Below, one piece after another: positions 50,851 through 63,280 of a DNA stretch of 64,000 nucleotides. The stretch comes from Penelope pileata (lineage: Eukaryota; Chordata; Aves; Galliformes; Cracidae), in assembly GCA_013396635.1 (NCBI GenBank), contig WBMW01003135.1, positions 207,160-271,159 on the forward strand, given 5' to 3'. The translations under genes and the position numbers were made by a program. Position 1 is the first letter of the stretch. Every line of letters begins with the position of its first letter. Under the pieces are notes generated by a model. The model had not been told where the DNA came from. It did no database searches and saw nothing but the letters and a program-made list of their open reading frames with translations.

Positions 50851-52769
50851 ACAAAAATATCTTGGCTTGTTAGATTTAACAAATAAGCTGATTCTGCAAT
50901 CTTAGTGTCAAAAAAAGTTTATGAAATCCCTTCGCATTTATTGCAAATAATAAATGTTCTTTAGTTGACATGTATTCCTACAAAATTCCTAATAATAAAG
51001 AAATTATATAATAATTTATAAAGTTATCTATTGCTAATATATTTTAATTAAACAGGATATACTCTATACCTATATCTTCAAATCTAAAGTGCCTAATTCT
51101 ACAGTTTTCACAAAGCAATGAATATTTTATTGTATTTGTTCTCCTCCTCTTCCTCCTTAAATGTTCTTGAGAGTTTTACTACATAATACATAAAGGTGGG
51201 TAGCTTCAGATAGAAAGAAACTCGCTATTGGATGGCTGAAATTCAGTATTCATCCAAGGCATTCCCAATTCAGGACTTTTTATTTAATTATCTGGAATTT
51301 ATTTTTTGTTTTATTTTTATCACTTTTCTGAAAATATTACTGAAGTGCTTAATCTGGTTAAAGTTTCACCTGGTGAAGTCACAATCCCTATGCAATTTTG
51401 TTGCTGATCAAGTTCTACTGAATTCCGAAAACATGTGATCGCTCAACAGTTTTGAAACTTATCTCCGTATCTAGAAGGTTGGCTGAATTTAGAAGTGAAG
51501 TTTTAGAAAACTGTCTTTGAAAATCTTCACTGTTTCAACTTTAAAACTGAAGTCAAAATCATTTGAGAGCTTTTGCAAGATACACAATACTTCAATTTTT
51601 AGTGGAATACTGTTTTTCATAATCTGGCAATTCAAGTTCCTTTATTGTCTGAACTGTGGAATCAAAATTAATACATTCATATGTTTCTTTTAAAAAAACA
51701 AACGTATGGGATCATGACACTTGGCAATGAAACTGGCTTAAAAGTATTATCTTTTTTTGGAATTGATGACTGTACGTTACTGTTGTCTTTTTTAACAGAG
51801 AAAATTTGATTAAGCTGGGGGAGATTTGGAAGTACATTTTTCAGAGAGGTACTCAGTCCTGTTTGGTCTAAGAAAGTGAATAATAGAATCACTATGTTAA
51901 GTAAGAGTTAGTAGTAACTTCTATAAATATCTAACTAGCGTGATGCTTATAGAGATTCAAAGACCTTTCTGTCTATGATTGTAAAAGTTGCTGATGTGAT
52001 GCAAAAGGAATGCATGCTCTATCTTATTTAATTTTTCAGATCTGGTCTCTAAAAGTATACATCCCCTAATTTTTTTAATCCTGATACAAAAACATAAAAA
52101 TAAATCTGTGCAGAGCATTTCTTCCAAATTCAGAATGCTATGTTCAACTTCACTCAGTGCACCACGTTTTTCAGGATGACAAGAAGTCAGTGCAGGTGAA
52201 TTAAAAATAAAACTATTGCTCTCATTTAGAATCTGGTTTATTTGTAAGCAGCTAAGCATGCTTACATTTGCTACCTGTCCTCTGTTAAGTTAAACGTTCA
52301 TCACATCTTTGTTTTATTTAACAAGACAAGCCTGGACTAAGTTTAATGTGAAAAACAAAAAAATCCTCTCCTACCAGTATTCTGTGGCACAAAGAATTAA
52401 AGGTACTGTATTTGTTTGTACTAACACTTGATGGATTATTTACTCCAACAAATTTGATCTGTACCTTTCAAAGACATACCAATATCTAAAGTTCAGCTTA
52501 ATTTTAGCTTGATGTGAGAAAGAGCATCTTGTTGGTTGTTCTGAACCTTCTGCAGGGTGTTTTCCTTTAATATTATCTTAAATTAAAAAAGAGTGAGTCT
52601 TGGTATATTATTCATCCTGTTACTCCCAATTTGTGCTCTTGTATCTGACTTGCAAGGCAAGCAGACATAGTCAATGTAGCTGTTTCTCACACCACATTTA
52701 TTCCACTGGTCTTATCATCTTACATGTCTCTCACTTACCAGAACTTATTCAGTTGTTTTATATGTTTTG

Positions 52770-53020
52770 TATTATTTTTAAAATGGGAAGAACAGTACTA
52801 CATATAGCATTCATTATAGCATGCCTCACGGGTTAATATAATCTGATTTATGAAGATGCTTTGTCCTCCCTTCCTCTCCTGGTAACTTCTAACATTCTAT
52901 TTACTTTCTAAACTAACTTATCTGATGTTTTTACAGCATTATTATAACCCCAAGATAATGTTTCTAAATTATGTCTGTTCTGAGTCCATCTATTTTTGAG
53001 CATGTTGTTCAGTAGAGGCC
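52770..53020 (-). mobile_element. Ancient amniote CR1/L3-like LINE fragment
   Basis: Antisense blocks resemble old CR1: 'gggaagaacagtactacatatagc', 'ctctcctggtaacttctaacattctatttactttc', 'gatgttttt...cagcattattataaccccaagata' and 'tttctaaattatgtctg'. It may begin earlier (near 52600). There is no coding frame. Confidence 0.55.
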
Positions 53021-55334
53021 CCAAGAATAGTTTTTGCTCTTCAAAAGGAAATTAGTACATGAGCAGCTGTAGAACTTGGAATGTGGAAAGTCAGCAAATG
53101 CCTAGTGTGTATGAACCATGTAGTTTTGTTCACATTTGCATGTTTCAAAGGGTCATTTTAATTCAACAGCATTACAGTGATATAAAGAATATAACCAAAA
53201 ATATCACAGAAGAGTGCATACCAATGAGTTGTCAAATGAAGCAAGCTATCAATGAGAATAACTTCAGGATGACATTGTGCCAAAATAAGTCTTGTATTTT
53301 TTTTTTCTTAATAGCAAGAAACTCCCCCTCATCTTCTAAACAGAAATACTTTATTGGTAGGTATTATTGAATGAAAAATGGGAGCAGCAATGCACTTTAG
53401 ACTTTTGGCTTACAACTAGTTTAACTAATGTGAAAATGTTGAGAGGTTAAGTAGTAAGGGTGATGAAAGATTTATTGAACTTTCTGTATATGGAAAGATT
53501 TACAAAATAGAATCAGGAGGAATGCTAGATTTTGAAAGAGTTAGATTTAAAGAGATTAATCTTCAAGTACTAATTCAGGGAAAATATCACTACATCGAAA
53601 GAAAGAGGCATACTGATTTAAAGAGTCTCTTGTTGAGACTGGGAAAGGATACCTGCTGATATGTTCCAAAAACCATTAATCTGAACATATGAAGAAATAC
53701 TGGATTTGAGAAGATGCTACTCACAAAATTTGGCAGCCTAATGGCTTATATTTTTGTGGTGTGAAAAGCTGGTCAAAAACTGTATTTTTCTCTCTCCCAT
53801 GCATCAGAAAGACCCATATTCACTTATTTCAAGTAACAGCAGTTTTCAAAGGTCTTTTTTTTTTTTTTTTAATTGGTCCCCCTCCGCTTCTTGAATAGTT
53901 TGCCTCCTTCTTATTCTTTCAATTTTCAAATATGGACTAGTGCTGCTTTTCCATATTGCACAGGGACTCCAGAGTGATCACTGTATCACTGTGCCCATCC
54001 AACTTTGGGAAATCAGAAATTCAAATAAGGGAACTGCTACCACCACGGCTTTGTCTAGTCCTCCTGCCATTTTGAAGGACATTTGGAGAGTCTCAGTAAC
54101 TGAGGTTCTTACTACCAAGTGGAAGAAGGTCATACTGCAGATTATCTCCTTTTTCTCTCAGTTTCAGAAACTGAAGTCAAGTATTTGCAAAGGCACATAC
54201 TTTAGCAGGTATCTAACCTGGTGGGCCAGCTTCTTCACCTCTTTTCTCTACAAGAAAGTGAGGGATAGAAAGGTGTGTCCTAGCTTCTATGCGTGTATAG
54301 TTGAATACATTTTGTCTTCTATTGATCTGCTTCTGCTAGGACGAATAAGCTGTGGATACTGTGTGGAGCAGGGTGGTGCCTGCGTAGACATCCCACATGG
54401 ATGGTCTGGTTAGCTCTGCCCACTCAACAGCAATGAAATCCTTGGTATGGTTGAAGGCTAGCTAGACCCATAGTTGTCTGTCTTTTCACAGTTCAGATCC
54501 TCATGTGCCTTCCTTTTTTACTCAACCTATTTTGTAACTGATTTAAGTTTTTAACTGAGTCTCAAAATGCCTGTGCCTTCTCCACTCGGAGCAAGCATTA
54601 ATCTTCCCTTTATGGTTGGAGTCCCTGTGGGCTTTATCATTATATTTTGCTTGTAACCTTTCCACAAAGGGAGATTTTGTTCTACTGTAAGGTCTTGTTG
54701 TTGTTATTCTAATTAGTAAGGCTGACTTGATAATTTCCAAAGGTTCAGGGTCGTTCAGTGCTAATCAGATTGCAGGAAAGTACAGTAACGACAAAGTTTC
54801 TGTTCCAGTTGTTACAGACTTTTGACAGTAGGTCTCCCACATTAGATTTGAGTTTGAAATTATTTTCCCTTTTCTTTCTTCTGTTTATCTGCTTGTATGG
54901 CTATCTTTATTGCTATATAGGCCCATCTTATGATGGTAACTTTTCTGGATGGTTCTTATGTAACTAAGAAGATCACATACTCCACAGTAATAGGTTGCTT
55001 AGTTGAAATTGGTAAACTTGAGGAAAGCTTTCTCAGTTTTTTGAGAACTATTTCTGTAGTTCATCTAGCCTGTTCAGATCATTAAGTTACTATTGATCAA
55101 TCATTAATAGTTAAATACTAGAGGTTAGGACGTGACATTAAAGCTTGTGCTGTAAAAAAATGTTCATTTATTTCCTATTACTGGCTTTTCTCATTATTTC
55201 TGATACTATGCTTCTGATACCATGGAGTTAATGCTCCATGGGTCTTTCAACAGCAGCTGCTGATTGGCTGAGGCCATATTTATTAATGCCTGTGTTCAAG
55301 GGAAGGAGTTCATTATATTCTTGTGTGCCTCTAG

Positions 55335-55670
55335 GAATCCGGAAAGACCGCAGAGGTGGGCGAATGATGAAACAGAAACGTCAAAGAGAGGAACAGGATT
55401 CCAGGAACGGGGAGGCTTCTTCTACAGAGCTGCGAGCACCCACCCTTTGGACAAGTCCACTAGTGGTTAAACATAACAAGAAGAACAGTCCAGCCTTATC
55501 TCTGACAGCAGAACAGATGGTCAGTGCCTTGCTGGAAGCTGAGCCACCCATAGTTTATTCTGAATATGATCCAAATAGACCATTCAACGAAGCATCTATG
55601 ATGACCCTCTTGACCAACCTTGCAGACAGAGAATTAGTGCACATGATCAACTGGGCAAAGAGAGTTCCAG
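55335..55670 (+). CDS. ESR1: ESR1 coding exon 4: estrogen receptor alpha, hinge/NLS and start of ligand-binding domain
   Basis: Encodes the D (hinge) region and the first part of the E (ligand-binding) domain. In order: a basic nuclear localisation cluster (IRKDRRGGRMMKQKRQRE), a variable hinge (about residues 19-50 of the exon), the helix 1 signature SLTAEQMVSALLEAEPP, then the helix 3 segment SMMTLLTNLADRELVHMINW ending AKRVPG. In ERα family structures helix 3 lines the ligand pocket and the coactivator groove. The exon is 336 bp, matching human exon 4. The acceptor is gtgcctctag|gaatcc and the donor is gttccag|gtaagg. Phase: it enters by completing a glycine codon and leaves with one base of the next glycine codon. 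The frame stays open 97 bp upstream of the acceptor to an ATG at 55238. Exons 5-8 with the rest of the pocket and the AF-2 helix are not in the window. Confidence 0.97.
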
Positions 55671-58600
55671 GTAAGGAAAGAAAGTCCTAATGTACTATAA
55701 AAGGCTCAACATGAGAAAACAACAACAAAAAAACCCCAACATATACAACAAGTACATTCATTCTACAGATAGTTTTAAATTCCTGATTTGACGCAACTTT
55801 TTAACTACTATAAATACATAAAAAATGTCACAGATTTCATGTTATATTGGTTGTTAGAAAAGTGTAGGGCAGTGTAAGTGACTTTTGAAGACAGGCTTAT
55901 TCAAGAAAAATATCTTCCTTACACTATTGAATGTTTTACAGTTTTTGGAATATAAATTCTGTTTTCTTATTAAAAATAAGCAAACTTCAGGCTAAAATAG
56001 AATAATTAAAGCTGAATCTGGTCTATTTAATCTAATTATATTAATTATCTAGGTCCCTTTTGAAATAAAGGTTACTCAGATTTTTGGAATGTATGTCATA
56101 AAATCAGCATCTGCACCGAGACCAGAAATATTAGTATTATTTATTTGTCAATTTACATTTTCAACCATTAGTTAGAGATCTTCCATGAGTTTTGGGTCTG
56201 AAAAGTCATCCAGAATAGCAATCTTTTCCTGAACATTCTTTTCCCATTGTAACTGGATGCTTTTATCTTTATCATTTTGTTACGTCATGGTTGCTTAGCT
56301 TTAACCTCTCATTTCCAGATGTGAATTTCAGAATTCTGAGACCATTTTGGTTGACTAAAGTTTATGCATTCTATTATGTGGTTTAATTAATTAATATTAG
56401 TGAAATTAAATGGCAATTTCATAATTAAGCTTCATCATCTTTTAAAATGTCAGTCTACAAGGTTTCCTTTCAGAAATTAACATTTTAATGCTTATTAAAA
56501 ATTTATTGCTTGTACTGTAATTGTACTTTACATACACAGCATACACAGTAATTTATTCTTTAAAATTCACTGTGATTATGATCTCTTAAATGTTTACTGT
56601 GGCTGCTTATTTCATTGAAATGATGTAGCTGTTTTATAAAGGGATGTTAGGGAACACTTCGACATCTCTCACTCACTATTATAGAGTGCTTTACCTCAAT
56701 AGCGTTGCTTGGGTGATGCCATTTTTTCTGGTTTTCTTCATTTAAACTTGGCAAGACTCTTTCTGGTAAATCAATAACCCATAAAATTTGAGTCTTTTCC
56801 AGTCCTCATGGGTTCCATTTTTAGCACTATTTACATGTCACTTTGTGGACTCCAGTGATGACCAATGAGAACTTGTGAGTGTTCCATTTCTCATCATATC
56901 TTCTAAGAAATCACCTGAGAATTTTGTTCTTTACAAAGTCGCAGTGGTTAAGGCCTCATCCACAGTTCATTGAAGTCAAGGATAGGTTCTCCTGTTAGTT
57001 TGGTGTGCTTTGGATCCTGTCTTTACAAAACGATTTTGAAAAATGAGTACATGTCCATAGTGTTAAAGCTATACACTACAAAAACAGCAAAATTCAGATG
57101 ACATATCTCCTGATTACAGAGATATAATTAATCTAACTCTGCTACAAACTATCGTATTGCACCCAACATGAATATGCCACATTCTAAATTCATTCTGTTT
57201 TCCAACTGGAAAATTTGTCTTCTATGATATTTGATTTGAGTAGTTCATGTAATTAATCAAAACGTGTTTACGTACATAGCAACAGCATCAGGGAACTCAG
57301 GTCTATTTTTTGTTCAGAAATCTCCATAAAACTGCTTGTCTCAAGATGATTACATCCACTAAAGATCAAAACAGCTTACTTTATCAAATATATTCTTTGT
57401 TTTCTAAGAAAACTTCTGAATTGGAAAACCAAATGTATAAGGTTATCAACTATTTATGTATGTCCAATGTATTTTACATTTAAATAAATGTGCCTGTTAA
57501 GCACCAAAATATCTCCTAAGGAAAAACTAAGATGAATGGCTGGCTATATATACATGAATAAGTACTCTAACAGGTGGAGTATAATATAAAACAGGAGAAC
57601 TTTAGGAAAAAAAAAGTGTATTCTTTCCCATTCATAGTTGTATCTATTAGATACTGCATGAATATTAGTGTATGAAAGTCTTAGAACACGAATAATTTTG
57701 ATATTCTAAAAGCCTTTGCTCAAGACCTGGATGGTTCTTGGTGTCATGGTTTGCAGGACTGTATCCATGACCAAAAGCAGAAATTAAGGTGTTTTAGAAA
57801 GTGGATTTAAAAGAATTGGGGCACAACAGATTATCTGCTTCTAAAACATACTTCTCTACAGAGTTCTCAGAGTAGCAGTTTGGGCTTTCTTTTTTTTTTT
57901 TGGTTTTGTCATTTGGTCCTAGAAAAGATTGTGTATCCTTAGCTACTTTTATTAGATCATAGCAGTATTGATCATGTTTCAAAGATAGGACTCTTGCTTG
58001 GATTGTTTGCTGAAGCTTCCTTCTGTTGTAATGTTCTTGCAATAACTGTACTTCCAGAGAAATGTGTCTGTCAAAGTAAGTTGTATTTTCACGTCTACAG
58101 TGTGTCGCGTTTGAATACTGCCTCATTACTAGGAATTACACTATACTGTTTAATTAGAGAGGATTTTCCTGTACATTATCCATAAACACAGAAACTGAGC
58201 AACTACTTTTTCTGTTAAGTATTTTATACAACAGCATTGTGAGATTCTGCTCAGTTATTTTCTCGGTTAATTTACTAGGTTTCAAGCTTCAGAAGCCAGG
58301 GTAAAAACATTTTTTTTCTGAACAGTGAATGAGCTTTTGACCTGTAGCAAAAAGTGGTTGCAGGAAACAACCTCTCCCATGTTCACCTCTCAAGCCTTAA
58401 AAACATTGCACAAGTTCATTTAGCTAAATGCAGGCTCTTATTCGATGGAAAGGCAGGAGTTGCTGGGTTGAAAGCGTATTTGTTGAGGACAGAAGAAACA
58501 TATTAAAAGAGAAGAAATTCAGTGAAGATTCAACTTAAAAATAAATGTAGGGACTTTTGAGATTGTGTTTGGAGTTTATATCGCCATGTAGTCTTTAAAA

Positions 58601-61055
58601 AGAGCAAGTGTGCCAAGGCAAATAATGAAGTCCCTGCTTTGGTCAGCCAGTCTTTCTGGTGATGTAAATAGATGGGTATGGAAGAAGAAACAACTCATTA
58701 GAAGATGGACCAGGTGGAAGTAATAACGAAAATTAATTTCTAATGGGCTGCCTAGTATGGCATAGACAGGGATCTCTTGTGGAGCCATGCTGAGGATAGA
58801 CTCCAAAACAAAGTGAGTATCTTTGCAGACATGTCCTGATTGGGAAGGTGACAACTGATCCAAAGTTTTACTGTGACTTGTTCACTGTTAGTTCGAACTT
58901 TTGACTTAATGTTAACAATTTTGCTTAAATTGACTGTACAACCTCAGTGAAGTTAACAAATTGCTGTGGAAAAGAGAACTTGTGGCAGCTTGTTGTTCAT
59001 AAACTTAAAGCCTTCAGTATTTAAGTATAACACAGTTATTAACTGAGGTCATAACAAAGTTCTCCCATGACAATGCAACTCACAATATGCCAAGTGCATA
59101 AAAGCTTGTTTTAATTTTCCTTTGAAATCTTGGCCGCTGATACAAATGGGTTTGCCAGATGACATGCAAAAAACTTGTACAGTGTCCTATGACATACACA
59201 AAAATATCTGGATGCCCCACAGGACCTGTTATTTACAGGGCCTAATGGGTGTTTTGGCTTAAATCCTCCCAGATGGCCTCTTTAAGAAAGTAGTGGTGCC
59301 TTCTGATTACCCTAGCCAGATGGAATAGCGAGCAGCTGCACACAGGGCAGGTGCAAACATTGCAGTGGGACAGACTTTTTTGCACACATGTAAATTGAGC
59401 CGATTGCCATTTAATTGGGACAAATTGCTAAAAATCACACTTAAACAGGTATCAGAGTAGATGAGTAACAATGTTGCTTATTTCTGAATGATTGTATTCT
59501 TTATAAATATGAGTTTCTATTTTCTTCTCGGCTTGCATAACGTTTTGGGGATATACTATCACTTTTAATATCAGAATGATGTTTTTTAGTTTATCTAATA
59601 TTGCTTGAGCTCTTCTATGCAATGAGCAAAACCACATTTCATTTTTTACAGAAATGCTGATATCTAAAAGGAATTAACTCACTATGTTTTATTATTCACT
59701 TACTGTGTATATCATAATATCTATATCTAAAGTACTGTATTCTCTAAAGGAAGCTGGTATTGTCAATGTAATGCTAAATTATTTTTTTTTGTGGGGAGTC
59801 TCTTGAGATGGAAAGAGACAATGAGCTCATAGTGAGCTTGTGGTAAGGAGTCTAGCTTTAAGGAGATTTTGTTGTAAGGCTGAAATCTTTGGCACTGTTG
59901 CTACAGTCTTGTATAACTATTTACTACGAGTACAGTAGCTGTACAACTTAATAACCCTAAAATGGTACACTGGGCATACAAGCTTTGAAGTTTTGAGGTG
60001 ATTCACGGTGCGGTACTTATTTTATGGCTTCATGAACCGAGGAGATAAACATTTTGGCACTGATTTTTTTTTCATTTCAAAGCCACAGAAGTTGCTATTT
60101 TCTTAAGATATTGTTTTCTTATTTGACCTTCTAAAGTGCTCTGTTTGTTAAGTTAGGAACAGTGTGTAAAGAGGCCAACAATAGCCACAATTTTACACTG
60201 TACTTCAGTGTCACAAAACCTTGGGGGGAAAAAAAGAGCATATAGTGGAAAGAAAGCAATCTTAAGCAAGAATGATGTGTCTTATTAACTTTAGATGTAT
60301 TTAAGTATTGGGCATTTTACAGAGTTTCTGAGTTAAGTGGTCCTCCTGGCAGTAATTTACACTTGACTTAAGAAATGGCTTACAATTACTGTAGCATTTT
60401 TTAAATAAACCTTCCAAAACATCTGCTTTATAGCGTCTTCTCCTTTGACTAGTGGGTTTGCTGTGGAGATTTGTAACAAAATTATTAGAAAAAAAATCCC
60501 TTTTATTATCAGCTACTTTATCCTGTTGAAGTCTAACTGCTTCCCTGGCTTTATAGGAGATAAACAAAGGAGGCAAGTATATCCGTAAGTGAAAAAGAAC
60601 TGGTAGCAAGAATCTGGATCTTACTTTATGGATGTTTTTTGCTAAACTAATTTCTGTGAAGTTTCAATTAATTACCATGAATGTAAGAGGTAAGAATCAG
60701 TCCTTACAATGGAATGAGGTAGTCAGTTATTGTTTGAATTCGAACATCACACTGAGAGGTATTATGCAATACCATGATTATGTTAGGTAGCAGAGTAAAG
60801 TTAAAACTATTGAATCATAGAATCATTAATGTTGGAAAAGACCTCTAAGATTATCTAGTCAAGCCGTCCACCTACCACAAATATTGCCCACTAAACCATG
60901 TCCCTTAGTACCACATCTAGGGGTTTATTGAATACCTCCAGGGACTAAGCCACCTCCCTGGGCAGACTGTTCCAGTGCCTGACCACTCTTTTGGAAAAGA
61001 ATTTTTTCCTAATATCCAACCTGAACCTAACCCTGGCACAACTTGAGGCCATTTC

Positions 61056-61421
61056 ACAGAATCACAGAATCACAGAATCGCAGGGGTTGGAAGGGACCTC
61101 AAGAGATCACCGAGTCCAACCCCCCTGCCAGAGCAGGTTCCCTACAGCTGGTTGCACAGGTAGGCATCCAGGCGGGTCTTGAATATCTCCAGGGAAGGAG
61201 ACTCCACAACCTCCCTGGGCAGCCTGTTCCAGTGCTCCGTCNCCTGCTGGCAATACTCTTTTTAATGCACCCTAGGATCCCATTGGCCTTCTTAGCCACC
61301 AGGGCACACTGCTGGCTCATGGCCAACCTGTCATCTACCGGGACCCCCAGGTCCCTCTCTGTAGAGCTCCTCTCCAGCAGGTCGTCCCCCAGCCTGTACT
61401 GGTACATGCGGTTATTCCTCC
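61056..61421 (-). mobile_element. Young CR1 LINE inserted into an older CR1
   Basis: Starts with three copies of the reverse-complement tail (acagaatcacagaatcac...), then the near-consensus order 'ggttggaagggacctcaagagatc', 'gagtccaacccccctgcc', 'gcatccaggcgggtcttgaa', 'ctgggcagcctgttccagtgctccgtc'. At N61242 it jumps to a block that should lie several hundred bp further on (ctgctggcaatactc, 'ccattggccttcttagcc', 'gggacccccaggtccc', 'ggttattcctcccc'). The host motif ccatttc lies on both sides (61049-61055 and 61422-61428), looking like a short target duplication. Confidence 0.9.
61242..61242. other. Undetermined base (N) inside a CR1 element
   Basis: The only N in the window. It lies exactly where the CR1 order skips a large internal block, so it may mark a collapsed or wrongly joined repeat rather than a single unread base. 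Confidence 0.9.
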
Positions 61422-63180
61422 CCATTTCCTCTAGTCCTATTGCTAAATATCAAATAAAAGCTTCTCATCTCTCAGTTTTCTGAGTCTGGGAGGCATCTTT
61501 AGTCTTTCATGTTTATACTGTGTAAAAAAACAAACAACCCCCCCCCTTTTGTCCTCCTCCTCCAGCTTCTCGGTGCTGCATGAGGCATAGCCACTCTTAC
61601 AAGTAGCTTTTACTGTGACTATTTATAGAACAGTCTTTTAGTGCTTTTGAAATGCAGGGAGGTGTGTTTTCTTTTGTAGAGAAATTTAAAGTGGAGAAAA
61701 GGAGCAGACTGTGGGCTGCAATGGTTTGCTGGTGGGAGCCCAAGGAGAAGACACTGATACTAAAAGACAGGAAGAACTGGGAGAGAGCTATTTATATTGA
61801 GAGCTTGTGTCAGACAGAGGAAAGCCAAAGTGGAGAAGGAACAGTTCAGCAGAAATGTTCAGAAAAGTAATTTGGCTGCAGGGATGTGCGGGATCAAAAA
61901 TACAAACAGACAGTGCTTTCAATAGCTGTTATAATAGGCTAGAATACAGCAATAGCAGGAGAAAAAAAGGGCCAGGGTTTGAATACAGCTGTGATACTGG
62001 AAATGTAATAGGTATCCTAATGTAATGGTTTTCAAACTCTAGAAAGTCCCTGGGGATGTACAGGGGAAGATAAATGCATCAGGGCTAAGGTTAGCAAGCT
62101 GACTATCAATCATCAAAGAGGTTCCAACAGGGAAAAAAGTAGACAGCAAATGCAACAGAATCAGAGGAAGAATATAGCTGAGAATCATCCAGATGAACAT
62201 ATACTAACTTCAGCAGCTCAGTCCTGGGCCTCTTACTCATTCCTAGGGGTCCTGCTGGAGGACAATAATTTATTTATCTGCACTTTGAGGATGAAGAGTC
62301 TGGCTGTTTCCTATTCCCCCTGTCACAGAAAAAGCTTTGGGATGTTATCTACTCACTATCCCAGTTCCATTTCCTCTTCCAAGCCATAGCCTTCAAGCTT
62401 CATGCCTCACTCTTCCCCCAGGAGTTTCATGGCAGCGTGGAGTATGAGAATATGTTCAAACTGGGGGCAATTCACTTGAATAACTTTCCAAACAGGTGAA
62501 ACAGAGTGTAGAGGTAAAAAGTAGTTAGAAATCCACTGCCCTAGGTTGACTTTTCATCATCAAAGTTTCTGTATCTAGGTTAAGGCTTATAGGAGAATGA
62601 ATAGTTGGCTGTTAATAACATAAATATCTGCATTTGTTATCACATATTCTAATCTCAAAATGTTTCACATGAAAATAAGTCTTAACTGATTTTCTGAAAT
62701 GATGTTTAAAACTTTCTGATGTTACCCATTGGAGTTACATTGGAATGCTGTGTGTACTGTCTATCAGTCACTGCCCATCTTGGACCTGGGCACTGCTGAG
62801 GTGCAGCCCATGGCTTGTCCATGTGACCTGTGAGAGGCTTTTGAGGCAAGGGAAAGAACGCTGTGTGTGGGTATGGGAGAAGCTTAGGTAGGGGTAGTTT
62901 TTCTGCAGACAAGATGCTAGAGAGATGGTGAGGAAGATGAATTGAGGCAGATAACTAGACCACAGCCATCGTTACATGAGGATCAGTAAAAGTCCATGCT
63001 CTAGTGAAATATTTTTATGCCCACAAATAAAAGGAATTCCTATTTGTTTCCTTCCTCTATCTGAGACACAGCCAGTGTTCTGCAAGCCTATCAACATCCT
63101 CAACTTGCCATGTGGATGACAATAAAGTACATATTACAGAGATAAAAATGTATTGATAGAAGCACTGAATTGCTGAGGAA

Positions 63181-63280
63181 GCTGCTCTTCTATGACTACA
63201 GATAAATCACTGTACTTCTTTGACCAAGTAGTGAAAAATTCCTCAGTTTCCCCATTGCACAAGGACACTAATCTAAATTA
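63181..63280 (+). mobile_element. Possible MIR-like SINE remnant
   Basis: The end 'aattcctcagtttccccattgcacaaggacacta' resembles the MIR 3' block (cctcagtttcccc, then a tgtaaaatggggataata-like stretch), preceded by 'gactacagataaatcactgtacttctttg', which fits the 'tgaccttgggcaagtcacttaa' region. It is strongly diverged and recognised by eye only. Confidence 0.45.

Larger units (their letters stand above)
40071..55334 (+). other. ESR1: ESR1 intron 3 (complete)
   Basis: Intron of 15,264 bp between the second zinc finger and the hinge exon, from gtatgt to ctctag. Recognised contents are a CR1 piece (44564-44676), a possible MIR-like SINE (45856-45949), a truncated CR1 tail (47598-47655) with adjacent AT-rich repeats, a 24-bp tandem duplication (50426-50473), a CR1-type tail (50833-50850) and an old CR1 stretch (52770-53020). 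Open frames of 149 codons (43440-43889) and 157 codons (53940-54413) resemble no family I know. Nothing was recognised in 40071-44563, 44677-45855, 45950-47597, 47716-50425, 50851-52769 and 53021-53939. Confidence 0.9.
60811..61450 (-). mobile_element. CR1 LINE 3' region, interrupted by a second CR1
   Basis: The outer element begins with the reverse-complement tail (tgaatcatagaatcattaatg) and runs through 'caagccgtccacctaccaca', 'ctccctgggcagactgttccagtgcctgac', 'cctaatatccaacctgaacc' and 'acttgaggccattt'. It is interrupted at 61056, then resumes at about 61429 with 'ctctagtcctattgct', which is the next block of CR1. It is therefore the older host of the insertion at 61056-61421. Confidence 0.85.

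Noticed and set aside
61043..61483. Open frames of 108-146 codons on both strands
   Set aside because: They fall in CR1 sequence. The minus-strand frame contains a decayed CR1 region across the N, not a cellular gene.
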